From Paratinospora sagittata (taxonomy: Eukaryota > Streptophyta > Magnoliopsida > Ranunculales > Menispermaceae): a stretch of 64,000 nucleotides of DNA. Both the position numbers and the translations under genes were made by a program. The notes beneath the pieces were generated by a model. It had not been told where the DNA came from. It was given only the letters and a program-made list of their open reading frames with translations, and ran no database searches. This document shows, one piece after another, positions 21,959 to 33,889 of the stretch (its first letter is position 1; each line of letters starts with the position of its first letter). The stretch lies in assembly GCA_035771175.1 (NCBI GenBank), contig CM069601.1, forward strand, positions 6,213,001 through 6,277,000. The letters run 5' to 3'.

Positions 21959-23232
21959 TGTTGGAAAATGGGTAATTAAACATTATTTTTCACCATTTTC
22001 AGCTAAATATTAAAGTGGGAACCACAAGTGATTTTGGATGGGACCAAGTTGATTATTAATCATTGATATGTGAAGATTAAGAATGTATAAGTATTTAGCT
22101 ATACCCATTTATATATGAATGAGAAATTGAGTCTAAAATAGCCTGCTTCATATGTGTAAAGTGGTGAAATTTGGAAGCAATCTTTTAGTCCCACATGGGA
22201 AAGATAGAATTCTAATTATTTACTTATAAGTGTAGCTAGAATACTACACTTGAATTTCAGCTAAAACACACACACAAGGAAGGCTCAGGAGTGATGCTTT
22301 GCATCACGATGAGCACACGACACAGGCGTGAGGGTGACTTAGAGCTCATTGGGCGCATAACACGTACGCATCATCACGAGGAGCTGGGGAGCTTTTCGTT
22401 TTTGAAGATTGAGGCAGATCGTACGAATGAGATGCGTCCGTGGAAGATCAGATCTGGGACTTCCAGATACGATGAATGTAGTTATCTGTCTAGATGCGAT
22501 GTACGAAGATCCGACGGTGTGGGATCGGATGCGCTAATCGGGACCGTCAAATCGCTACCAATTGGATCGACCGCGATCCAATGGTGAGGGATCGGTTGCG
22601 AACAACAAAGCCGTTAGATTGCGCCTAAATTGATCTGATGCGATTCAACAGTGTAGGATTAGGTGCGTCAATCAAATCCGTCAGATTGCGTCTAGAGGCG
22701 ATCAGACTCGATCCAACGGTGCAAAAATAGGCACCATGTACAACCACGATTTACCTATAAATAGAGTCCTCCATAACTTAGAAATTCATCCCAAAAAAAT
22801 TTAAAATCTTTGAATTTTCTTCTCTTATCTCTTCTTTACTTTTAACATTCTCTTGTGAGTGAGTATCACCAATTTTGGTTCGATTATTCTTATGAGTTGA
22901 AGTGTTGTTGTCACAAGAAAGTGATTGTTGTATCTTGGGAGATAAGTGTCATACACCGTGAGCATCTAAGCAGGAGATAATTGTCTTAAGGACATATAGT
23001 CACCCTAACCTCAATCTATGTCGTTACTCTACTGGAATAGTAACTGATCTAGTTTAACTAGACATAATCTTGTCCCTAGTACCTTTAAATAGTGAACGGA
23101 AGACAACTTGCTGCTCTAGAAGGGTGGTATTTAAGCGAGACCATTGTGACTCCACTACTCAGACTTGAGACTAATCTAGTTAATTATTTTTAAAGCTAAT
23201 TTTCAATGAAAATTGCCACCATACAACCAACA
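21959..23232 (+). mobile_element. 3' LTR of the Copia element
   Basis: 1274 bp, beginning TGTTGGAAAATGGG and ending CAACCAACA. It keeps a TATAAATA box at 22756-22763 that the 5' LTR lacks. Visible substitutions relative to the 5' LTR are frequent, so the insertion is not recent. Confidence 0.9.
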
Positions 23233-23237
23233 TCCCT
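23233..23237 (+). repeat. Target-site duplication, right side of Copia element
   Basis: TCCCT, matching 16031-16035. Confidence 0.9.
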
Positions 23238-24781
23238 CACGTGATTTTCTCAGTCCCATTACCTTGTGGTCAACATATATATCCCCTAGTTCCTCCACTG
23301 TTTTCCATCATTGAGTGCCACGTGTGGAAGTCCACGCCTATAATGAATGCGAGAGCATTGTTGTTTTTCATTAAGACATCACGCGGGCTGGAAAATAATC
23401 GACTACGAACAAGTTCAAGTGCAGCTTCATGCCAACCGACTTTGTTTGAAAAAAGGAACATTAAGTATTTGTTCACATCCATATGTTTAAAAATTGAGTA
23501 GCCCAATTTTATTCGTTTTGTTCACTTTTAGTAGCATGTACATAATAAATTCTTAAACATTATACTAAACAATTTAAAATCATGTGTATCTAATAACTTA
23601 ACATCAAATAAATTCTACAAGTTTATAATAAATGACAATAATATTTTACAACCATTACAAGTATAGATAGAATTTTTAAGTGACTTTTCATTTAATGGCT
23701 ATTAAATAAATGTCTTTGTTTATTTTTTCATTTACCAGCTAGTAAATGTCTTTTCAAGACTCCAATTTTCAACATGTTTTGGAAAGCAAATTAAAGAAGT
23801 TAAAAGGGTTGTAAGTTTTAAAAAATGGGTTAGGGAATGGGCATCTTCAAAATTAAAAATTATAAAATATCTATTTATTTATTTTTTAAATATCTATTTG
23901 ATTATTTATTACCCATTGTATAATTGTATTTAGTCGTAAGTGAGAATCGAATATCCGATTTTTTAAGCTCTTATTCGGACCTAGTCTGATTTAAAAAACG
24001 GACACAAATTTTTGTTTGTACCCGACCTTGTTCATAAAATTTTTGTCCATATCTGTTTGAAAACAAGCCGAACAAAAACAGATAAACGGGTCCGGGCCCA
24101 TTTTGCTACCTCTAATCAAGTGCCTCTATCATCCCAATTCATATTTTATTGAGATACACACATAACTTAGCTCAACTAAAGCCATGTTTGGGAGATTAAT
24201 TTTTTTGGTACAATAAAGCATTTTTCCTCGTTTTTAGAAAGTTAGTTGGATCCCACTGACTTTTGCGTTTGAGGCATGAGGAGCTGTACCAACATAGGAG
24301 CTGTACCAAATATGGCTTAAGTCTTTTTTTTTTGTTTTTGTTTTTCTAATTATATAGGATCAACTACATAAATCTATTTTCTCCATTACGTTCTATGCAA
24401 GGCTAAGTCGACAATCAAATTACTGATAGTTATATTGTAATTACTTTAATTCTGACTCTAATTTTTACATTACTTTAGATTGTTAAAAGATTGCTTTTCA
24501 TAAGTGGAGCTTCTAGAGATGTTCGTTTTATATATCAAAACTTCTTTAATTAGTTTTCTCTCATTATATCTTTAACTGGGTGTTAAGATTGAAAACTAAT
24601 TAGAATAAAAATGAAATTTGATAGATGTGAAGAATATGATTTCATTTTGGTTTTTAAATATTATCAACTTATAAATGAAATATCTCACCAAACAGAACAT
24701 TATAACAAAGGGTTAGATTTCTCTTATTAGTCCAAGAGTAATTAGTAGTTACAAGTGAAGCTTGAATAATTGTTTAAAGAA
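23238..24781. other. Intergenic sequence after the Copia element
   Basis: 23238-23450 continues the locus interrupted by the Copia element and carries CACGTG at 23238-23243 and again near 23322. About 23990-24115 ends GGGTCCGGGCCCATTTTGCTACCTCTA, a motif often seen at one end of hAT-type MITEs; no partner end is clear. The rest is AT-rich without features. Confidence 0.45.
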
Positions 24782-24944
24782 AATGTTAATCTAACTACAA
24801 TAAGTGTAACTTTAAGTGCAAGTACACATACACAATTATTGGATCATTTATTATACACCTTGAGAAGTGCAATACACATCCATCCAATGTATTTGAATAT
24901 GTTGTTGCACTTGAAGTTGCACTTTTTGTAGTTAGATTAACATT
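24782..24944. mobile_element. MITE, family A, copy 2 (163 bp, perfect termini)
   Basis: The first 19 bases (AATGTTAATCTAACTACAA) are exactly the reverse complement of the last 19 (24926-24944). The inverted repeat extends to about 44 bases with a handful of mismatches. It is the same family as 9781-9942. It is non-coding and would need a transposase in trans. Confidence 0.85.
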
Positions 24945-25169
24945 CTCTATTGTTAATCATTTTATTGTATTATTAGCGGAGAATTGGTATGTTAACAAAA
25001 AAAATATTGCAATTATGAAAGTACATATGTTGTGTGCATCAAAAGGTCAATCTTGTGGTTATATTGATAGTTATAGTTTTTCTAGTTTCATAATAAATAA
25101 ATAAAAACATTTAGAAATTTAAAAATTTAAAAATTGCATATTTTTTAAAGATTTATACTAGTACAGAGA

Positions 25170-25660
25170 AAAGACAAACATGGGTGTTGGTACATAATTT
25201 GACCAACACCAAAAGTGATGATGTGGACAAAATTTACTAAGTTGGAACCACTTCGAGTAATTATCTTCTCACAAGCTTGGTACTTCGAACCTACAAGAGA
25301 GAGAGAAAGAGAGAAAATAGACTATTGTAAGGATCATCGATGTGGTGCCGACCAAAGACCCTTCAAAGCCTAAATCAATGTCGAGCTATCTCGGTTATTA
25401 ATCTTGTTCTAATTAGAGTAATTAATGACTTGCCTCCCTAATAGAGATAAATGATGTATTTATAATGTAGGAATCTTATGGCCAGGCACATGGTGCCTTG
25501 CCATACTCTTAATATCTCGAATACAATGTGGTAGATCTCGTGAGAACTGTATCCAATGGTCACTTTTGCTTCATCAAATTTGCTCAGAAACCCAAGTTGA
25601 TTAACATTGTTCATGTCGCTCTGTTCACTCTTGGCTGGCATCTTGTTATGGTATCTTGAT
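25170..25660 (-). mobile_element. Degenerate LTR fragment related to Gypsy element 2
   Basis: It shares, in the same order, ACCAACACCAA, TGGTGCCGACCAAAGAC, TATTTATAATG and GGCACATGGTGCC with 7560-7865. Minus orientation is inferred from the TATTTATA block (TATAAATA on the minus strand). No interior is attached. Confidence 0.5.
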
Positions 25661-25712
25661 CAGTATCCCGATCGAATGTCTTTTCTAAATCTTAAGGCGG
25701 TTGTGTGCTGGG

Positions 25713-26434
25713 TAGGGGTGTTCATCAACCCGACCAAATTGAACCTTTTGAGTTGGGTCACGAGTTCAACCCATAAAAAATAGAATAACCCGACCGGAAC
25801 CAAACCCTAGTATTAGTCTCAAAGTCACAAATTTTACAATTACATATTTATGATTTAGAGCTTTAGTAATTTCAAAAAAAAAAGAGCTTACTAATGCAAA
25901 GCTTAACAATCATAATAACTTAAAATTGATTTTTTTCTATCTTTTTTGTGTCCTTTTTGGCTTGATCGTGTACTTGTGTCTTTTACTTATTCCATCTTAT
26001 CGGTTCTTATGTGTGTTTTTCCAATTATTCAATAAGAGTTTTTAGTGTTAAACCATTGAAACTTTTTAGCAATATTTAAGCCCTTGTGAGAAGTTATGTT
26101 CATATCAAGTCTTAAAGATGTAAACCAACAAGAGAATCGGAACATCATCTGAGCATGAGTTTCATAATCACCAATCTAAGTCACTGTAATAGCATATTGT
26201 ATATATTGAGTAAAAGAAAAGGGTCGTCATAATTTGCTTTGTAGTAATTATTTGGTGAATTATTGTTTAAAGTTACCAAAATTAGGCTCAAGTTCAACCT
26301 GATCTACTGACCCAACTCAAACTATTTAGGTTGGGTTGGAGGATAGATTGGGTTAGGTTTGGTTTCAAATTTACCAACCTGAATTATTTGGGTCGGGTTA
26401 GATTTTGGCCTAAAACCGACCCAACCCAATCCTA
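25713..26434. mobile_element. Candidate non-autonomous hAT-like element (722 bp)
   Basis: It starts TAGGGGTGTTCA and ends AACCCAATCCTA. GTGCTGGG (25705-25712) and GTGCAGGA (26435-26442) could be a decayed 8-bp duplication (6 of 8). GGGTCGGGTT-type motifs lie near both ends, as in a widespread plant repeat class. The termini match only weakly. Confidence 0.4.
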
Positions 26435-26689
26435 GTGCAGGAAGAGATGAGTTGACTAGTCTGTCAGGTTAGTATATCGAGATTATGGCCCAATAATGAG
26501 TATTAAAAACAAAAATAATTTTACAACCCAAAAGTTATACTCAAAATCATACTATGTTGATGTGGTGTATGGTAAGTGGTGTGTATTTCATTTTTCTCTT
26601 TCATAATGTGATAATGTGGTGTATAATTGCCACATTAATTTGGGTATAATTTTTAATACATATTTTGGGTCTTTTTCTTTTGCTGTTAC

Positions 26690-26875
26690 CGGTTTTCCAG
26701 CCCTCAGGAAGTGTCCTCCTACCCTTCGGGTCGAGACTAATCCTCCCGGAGTTCAAGTAAACTTCAGGGTATTTCTGGCAACCCTCCCCAAAGTGGGCAT
26801 GGCTCCACAGGGAAGGGAGAAGTTCATATTTGAACTCTCGCCTACCCAGTGGGGGTGAGCCACCCATCCCACATT
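26690..26875 (-). mobile_element. SINE-like sequence, minus strand
   Basis: On the minus strand it has GTGGCTCACCC, then GAGAGTTCAAATATGAAC (B-box-like), then GGATTAGTCTCGACCCG, which matches the GGATTAGTCGGG tail of the SINE at 45906-46130. An A-rich stretch follows. No target duplication was found. Confidence 0.45.
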
Positions 26876-27079
26876 TTTTTTTCATTATATTCACATTTTA
26901 GCAAATGCACCTATTGAAAAAATAAATAAATAAGTAAAATCTAACCTAAAACAAGAGGGAGAAGAAGAGGAATGAAAAAAAATAGAATAATTGAGTTCTA
27001 TCATAAGATTTTTGAGGTAGGTCATGAAATAATGTTTTTGAAAGTTCTAATATTTAATTTATAATTTTTTTAAAAAAAA

Positions 27080-27440
27080 ATTTAGTCATGTTTCTATTAT
27101 TAAAGAAGTTTATATTTTTGTATTTTAGTGTTAGTTTTAGAGGTTTCTTAATTGATTTTTGTTTTTTAATATGATTAGAAAGTGTCTAAAAGTGTATAGA
27201 TAGAGTTGTAATAGCATTATAAAGTTTAAATATTATGATAGATAGCTTAGAAAACTTATTTTTAAGTGTTTTAAGAAGTTTATAAGTTATTTTTATGAAG
27301 TTATCTATATAAGAAACTCTAATTACGAGTTTAATTCATCCAATCATCAATCTAATCATCAATTATTCTTCTCTTGAAAACAAAATTTTGTTTCTTAATA
27401 TGTTATCTATTTTTCTTTCTTTCCCTCAAACCCATTGAAA
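27080..27440 (+). mobile_element. Degenerate solo LTR of the 61-62 kb element family
   Basis: It shares ordered blocks with the LTRs at 60998-61408 and 62317-62710: AGAAAGTGTCTAAAAGTGT, TAGAGTTGTAATAG, AAACTTATTTTTAAGTG, GTTATCTATATAAG. It has lost recognisable ends. Confidence 0.5.
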
Positions 27441-28145
27441 ATAGGCTTCTACCACGTTTACTTTAGTGTATCTCCCAAAAGTGGGTGATCTTTAAACTTA
27501 TAAGGATATAATAAATTTACTTATAGCTTTACAATGTAAGGAAAGAATTGATAATAAAATAGATTCAATCATATATACATAATAATATTTGAAAATTAAT
27601 ATATTTACTTCTTTTTTTCTTCTTCTTTTGGTTATAAATTGAAACTTGACGGCACTATATATTAATATGATCATATGAATGACAAAAGGATGCCAGAAGT
27701 ATGAACTAGACTCTCTCTAGATATATAAACTTAATTACTCCTATAACAAAATATATCTATCATATTGAAACAAACACAAATTAATAATGGCATGTCAAAT
27801 TTGATGATATGTTAAAATGTCAAACGATTTAAAATCAATAAAAAGCCAATAGAAAGTGAAATTGAAGAAGTACAAGTGATTTTCATATATATCATGATTT
27901 GTTTTTCAATATTCCATTAAAAAAAATATGGTCAATAAATTTTGATATGAAGAATTTAGATTATATAATATTTAGTCATTAAAAATTGCTTCTGATTTTG
28001 AGATTCCAAGCTAGTCAAACTCCATTCCACTAAGCCTTTACAAGATGTCTCAAGTTCATTATATTGAAATGTCTTATCATTTGCATAATTAATATGTTGT
28101 AATCTGTTATAATTAATCCTAGTCATAAATTAAAGAAAATATTTT
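27441..28145. other. AT-rich intergenic sequence
   Basis: No gene or clear repeat seen between the solo LTR fragment and the satellite array. Confidence 0.6.
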
Positions 28146-28403
28146 TTTAATCAATCATGCATAATTTTTTTTTTAAAATTATTGAAGCTAGATTGGGCAC
28201 ATCGTGCTCCAAAGTAAATATAAAAACTAGTAACCCACCAATACAAATGTCAACTATAAAGAGCAAGTTGTGGTTTTTGAGCCTACACAACTTATGCATT
28301 AAGAATATGATTGCAACAAAAGACAAACTCATAATTTTTTAATCAATTAGATTTCTAAGATCATAATTTTTTTTTTTCAATTATTAGAGTCAGATTGGGC
28401 ACA

Positions 28404-28408
28404 TCGAG
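28404..28408 (+). repeat. Target-site duplication of the outer solo LTR, left
   Basis: TCGAG, within the array motif CACATCGAG; repeated at 32632-32636. Confidence 0.85.
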
Positions 28409-29024
28409 TGTAATACCCTCAAACTAAATCCACTTAAATCCTAGAATATTGATTAATAATTCTTTACTAAAAGTTCAAAGGATGTAAGTGTCAATATCTC
28501 AAAAGATTTAAATATTTTAGAAAAAGTACATTAATTTGACTAAAGATATTTTAGGACATAAAAGTCAATATCTCATAAGAAAAATAATATTTTGAAAAAG
28601 GACTTAAGCGTCAATATCTCAAAAGATTCAGGTATTTCAGAAAAAAGATATCAACGATATTTTAGGACATAAAAATTATTTCTAAAAAAGGTTAAGAACA
28701 AAATTGTGAAACGTACATTTTTTACCCCCTATAAATAGGAGCAATAAGGTTAAAGTAAAATTATCTTTTCAAAACTTCTTCTTTCTTTTTTTTTCTCTTT
28801 CTCTAAAAAAAAGAAAACTACGACGATACTCTGTCAAGAAAACAATAAGTTCAAGAACGAAGAAGTTTTGCAAACATAAAGACAAACTTCAGAAACTTCG
28901 AGGTAGGAAGAAACCTATGATTTGCATTTCTTATGCTTTTTAATGAGTTTATGATATTTCTGTATTATTTTAATTTTTTGCACACTATTTTATCACTAGT
29001 GATGTTTTGGGTATGTTGACCTTT

Positions 29025-29029
29025 GCTAG
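29025..29029 (+). repeat. Target-site duplication of the inner LTR, left
   Basis: GCTAG, repeated at 31916-31920. Confidence 0.85.
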
Positions 29030-31915
29030 TGTCACGACCCACTATACGTGACGTCATGACCGGCACGGGAACCTCCAAGTATACCCTCCGTCGGTACACC
29101 CGACGTCCCGTCAGCCTAAAATACATATACGAATCCCCAAAAAGAAATGAAAGTACATCATTAACAACCAACTATCATGATCATAATGAAATAAAATATT
29201 ACTTCTCCAAAGTTTTACAAACATAAAATTCCAGAGTCTTCAAAATGATGCAAAACCCAACACATCCCAACTATGTGTTAAATATACAATTACTAGGTGT
29301 TATCATGTACATAATTATCAAAATACAAAACTAAATATACAACACCTACATGAAACAAAAACAAGGGACGCTCCGCAGTCAAGCCTTCCCTTTTCCTTTT
29401 CTATCAGATCCTGAAAGAAGATGGTGAGGTGTGAGCTACAGCCAGCTCAGTGAATGTTATTTACAAGTGGCATATACGTGCATTTATAAAACATGGTAAG
29501 ATCATAAAACAGTTGAAATATCATGATGACGAAATATATTACATACATGCTAACATAATGCATCAAGTCATACATAAGACGATGCATAACATTTTGTAGT
29601 CGTGCTCATGCAATCCTAACACCTCCTGAGTATGAGGGTTTCAAGGCCTGGTGCGCGACACACAGCGCCCGAACACACACACAATACCCGTATTCTAATA
29701 GGGTTTATGGGTTGTGCAGCACGTAGGATTAGTTTAAACTAACCTACCCATACACAAGGCATAAAACCCTCTGCCAGGTACACAACTGGGATCGCCGCTA
29801 GACTTACGAGAATTCCCAAAAAGAGGAAATTCCAACTAGGAGCCTCAACCCAAATTGTCATCCCAATGAATTATGCTCAAATGTATTTCATGGAATATTA
29901 AAACATGCATACCATTATACATAAGCATTTAAAACATTTCTATAATACAATGCCACATATAAATAATCCAAAAGTAAAAGAACACTCACACTTGATTGGC
30001 TAAGTCTAGCCAATCCGAATGCCAAAACTCTCCAATTGACTAAACGGGTTCAAGATCAATCACAAGACCTGGAAATAACATGGTTCACACAACTGAAAAT
30101 CAGTCATCAAGTGTGTCAAAACCCCATGTTCAAACTCAATCTAAAGGCAATTAGATTCTAAATGATTACCCCCTTGAGCCAATTTCCATATTGCCCAACT
30201 TGATCATTTAGACTCAATTAAACTAAGATTGACCTAAATTGAATGTAATAGGGTGATCTCATGATCCAACCACTAATATACATGAAATTCAATTATACTT
30301 AGGGTCAATTAGACTATACATCAAGTCAATTTCATCAATTGACTAAGTCTTGGACAAAATCCCCAATTAGGCCAATATAAAACATAAGGTCAAAATGAAC
30401 TAAGTCATATCAATTTAACACAGGTTCTAACATTTTAAACCCATGGTTCTACTTAATTTGGGTCCAATTAAACAATCCCCAAGTCAATTTCATAAATTGA
30501 CTTGCTTTGGGTGAAAACTCCCAATTTGGGCAAAATTCCCAAATTAGATGCAAAATTGCCAAAGTACATGAAAAATGTCAAATACTTAGCCTAGATCAAA
30601 ATTTGTCAACCTTAGGGTGTCTATTATGTGAACCCACTGAATTCAATCATCAAACAACTCTAATCATGTCCAATTAGGCCTACATTGCATAATTTTTCAG
30701 ATTTTATATCAAGAGCATCAAAAGCCCCAAATCTGGAAATTTTCATACATATGCCATATTGCCAATTTTACACTAGCCCACCATGTTCAACCATGAATTT
30801 TACTGATCTTGCAACATGGAATCATCCACAATGGCCACTAGATCAACATAGTTGACATTCAAACATTTTGAAAAAGTCTAAGGCCATAAACTAAGTATAG
30901 GTCATTTGAACTAAACCTTCCAATTTCTTGCTAGAAATTGGGGTTTTCACCATTAATGTACTCCTTACACTCTCTAATCACACATATGTGATATGCAAGA
31001 CTCAACTCCAACTTTGGTCTTCCACCCATCCAAGGTTCATCACAATGCATGCATCAAAATGAAACCCTCATGCTCAAAATAAAACTATCATGCAACTAAT
31101 AGGGAGATTCAAGGAAGAAATGGAGGAAAAATACAAACCTTAGGTGTTCTTGAGCAAGAAATCACCAAACCCTAACTTTCCCTTCCTTTTCTCCTCTCCA
31201 GCTCCTTTCCCTCTTTTCTGGTTGAGAAATGAGCAAATGAGCCTAAAATCCAGTTTTGGTTGCTTAAATAGATAAGCTTAGGCCCACAACTAAAAGTTGC
31301 CAAAATTATCAAAAACCCAGATTTCCTGTTACAATACTTGCACTTAGATAGTCCATTGCTTACAAAATACGCACGAGTTTAAAATCTTAACCGTTCAAAC
31401 GTTGCATGAGTAAGTTATCAACATTCTGGTAAACTTTAGGCTCAATCCAACGGTGGGATTGTGAGATCTATCTGTTTGATCAAAACTGCATAAGAAAATC
31501 CTAGAATCCGTGAATCAGTGTTTTGGGTCTTATAACTCAAAGTAGGTAACTCCAATCAAGATCTTCACCATTCATAATGAAGATCTATCATATAAGAATG
31601 AGCTGAAAAAATTTCAGCCCAATTAGACAACAGATCTAGGAGATCAAACCATTGATGTAAGTTGTGACAGAAATTTCTTCCTCCATGGAGAAAGCTCCAC
31701 TGGATCCAAAACACCGTTTTTGAAATGTTTTGTCGTCGAACGGGTCTCCGATGGTTCCGAAATTTCATGCGCACCTTTTATGATCTAAAATCGTGCACAG
31801 ACACTCGAACTTACATACTTCGAGCATCAAAATATATATATACATATATATATATGAATACGTATAGGGTACATTATGGGTTAAAATGACGTCACCTAAA
31901 GGCACGGGTGCTACA
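29030..31915 (-). mobile_element. Inner LTR (2886 bp), Gypsy element 1 relative, minus orientation
   Basis: It starts TGTCACGACCC and ends GGGTGCTACA on the plus strand. Its reverse complement shows ordered homology to 4852-6316 of Gypsy element 1 (GGGCTTTTGATGC, ATGATTAGaGTTG, TTCACTG...TAGCTCACACC...TTTCAGGA). It therefore belongs to the same broad LTR family and lies in the opposite orientation. No gag, pol or internal LTR repeat is seen, so it is a solo LTR of unusual length. Short frames within it are not conserved. Confidence 0.85.
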
Positions 31916-31920
31916 GCTAG
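31916..31920 (+). repeat. Target-site duplication of the inner LTR, right
   Basis: GCTAG, matching 29025-29029. Confidence 0.85.
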
Positions 31921-32631
31921 ATTGCTATTTGCAACGTGATGAGATTCTGGTAAAGTTTTTTAAAGTTCTGTTACTTATACTAGCAGTGTTCTCTTGTTGC
32001 TTGTGTGATTATTTTGCTGAATTACTTAGTTTTAACCTCAATATTGCTTAAATATATTTGATCTAATAATTAATATAAGAAGTGGTGAACCCACTTGGAT
32101 CCATTGAGCTTCAACTCACTTTTCTATTTTCATCTCCAGAAAATTAGTACAAAAAAAAGGTGGTGATAGCTGATGGTGACTGTAATGATTCGATTTCTAA
32201 AATTGTTTTGTAAAAGTGAAGTTGAAGTTTCAAAGAAGGAAAGTTTTAGACCTATTTAATAGTAGAGTCATGCCTTTTGGTATTATAAAAATAAAAATAA
32301 AAATAAAGGTCATGGCATCCCTACTTAGTAAATAGCTAAGTAATGTATTTGTAAGTTAAAGGTAGAAAATGGGTCGAGTATAAATAAAGCTCATTGTTTG
32401 TAACAACAACTATAGTATAAAAATAAAAACAAAAACTTATCCAGCTTCCATGTAAATGACTTTAATATTAATAATAAAATAAGTAGACTTTATTAGACAA
32501 TTTTGATCATGTCTGAGTACGATAAGAATATGTTGTAACATCTGAAGTCTCTGAACTTTATTATAGTATTAATCTGTGATTTTTATATATATAAAAAGAA
32601 AGTTGGAAATGTTAGAATTTAGGTTGTTACA

Positions 32632-32636
32632 TCGAG
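32632..32636 (+). repeat. Target-site duplication of the outer solo LTR, right
   Basis: TCGAG, matching 28404-28408; the array resumes after it. Confidence 0.85.
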
Positions 32637-33080
32637 TAGATCATAGAATCTAAAACCCCGTCAATATATATATATCAACCATAAGGAGTAAGTGATGACT
32701 TTTAAACCTACACAACCTACATATTAAGGATATAATTGTAATAAAAGACTTAGGCCCATAAGTTTTTAATCAATTAGAATTCTTTGATCATAATTTTTTT
32801 TTTCAATTATTAAAGTTAGATGGGGCACATTGAGCCCCAAAAGGAGTATAAAAATTAGGAACTCACCAATACAGATATAACTCATAAGGAACAAGTGATA
32901 GTTTTTAAGCATACATAATTTACATATTAAGAATATAATTGCAACAAAAGACTTAGGCCCATAATTTTTTAATGAATTAGATTTTTTTTTTTTTAATTAT
33001 TGAAGCTAGTTTGGACACAGAGAGCCTCAAAAAGAGCATAAAAACTACTAACCTACAAATACAAATATCAACTATAAGGA

Positions 33081-33889
33081 TAAGGGCGTAGCTAGAAATT
33101 TTATTTAGGGTGAGCTAATTCTTTTTTAGACAAATCTTAACGGTACAAAGAAAATTCATTGATTGAAAACAAAATATATTTTAAAGGAGAGTACGATAGT
33201 AATATTTTTATATTTTTATAATAATATTAGTTTAGATTTTAATATTTAGCATATGAGATAAATATTAGTGAGTTTTTTATTAATTAATTAAATATTTTAG
33301 ATTCTATTGGTATTCACGTTTGGTTTGAGGATTATATGTCCATTATTGTCATATTCGCCTCTAATTTACATATTTGGTCTTAATTACTTTTAATTTAATA
33401 TCTATTTTAAAAATGAAAAAAAAATTATTATATACCAAAAATTAATAATATTTGTGAATAGTATGGTTCACATTAAAATAATAATAAAATATTTATTTGA
33501 TATGCTAAAATATTGAAATCTAAAATATTACTATACAAATAATATATTTATAAAAGTATAAAAAATATTATTATTAATATGGTGAACTAAAATAAAAATG
33601 TCAATTTTTTTTTTGTTCAATCAAAAGTGATTAGTAATTAAAATACTAAAAAATAAAAAAAGATAAAAACTAATGAAAGGAAAAAAGAGGTAAAGCAGTA
33701 AATGTCTATCTTGTTATAGTAGAGCATTAAATGAGAGAGAAAACTTTTTATAGTTCAAAAACAGTAAACACGTGGCTACTTATAAGTTGACCACGTGTGC
33801 TACCGGAAGCTACCAGATTAGCCCTTACGTACCACAGCCAATCAAATTTTAAATCCATTGGCGAAAGTCAAACGAAATATATGCCCCTG
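33081..33889. mobile_element. hAT-type non-autonomous element inside the array (809 bp)
   Basis: It begins TAAGGGCGTAGCTAG and ends ATATGCCCCTG; plant hAT-type MITEs often have CAGGGGCGTAGC-like ends. It is flanked by TATAAGGA (33073-33080) and CATAAAAA (33890-33897), both one or two changes from the array's own CATAAGGA, so an 8-bp duplication is well supported. Removing it restores monomer phase (190 bp). It contains a CACGTGG motif near 33770 and another CACGTG near 33792, and no transposase. Confidence 0.75.

Larger units (their letters stand above)
16036..23232 (+). mobile_element. Full-length but decayed Ty1/Copia LTR retrotransposon
   Basis: 7197 bp, bounded by the TCCCT duplication. 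It has two LTRs (16036-17289 and 21959-23232) starting TGTT and ending CAACA, and a Copia-order interior: gag, protease, integrase, reverse transcriptase, RNase H. Many frameshifts and stops and clear LTR divergence show it is old and dead. No canonical TGGTATCAGAGC primer site follows the 5' LTR; only 17 bases separate the LTR from the gag ATG. Confidence 0.95.
28409..32631 (+). mobile_element. Outer solo LTR inserted in the array, itself interrupted
   Basis: It starts TGTAATACCCTC and ends GGTTGTTACA, the TGTAACACCC/GGGTGTTACA end type of plant Gypsy LTRs. Without the inner insertion it is 1332 bp. CTATAAATAG near 28731 is a plausible TATA box and suggests plus orientation. It has no interior genes or second LTR, so it is a solo LTR left by recombination. 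Removing it with one TCGAG restores a 197-base monomer spacing in the host array. Confidence 0.88.
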
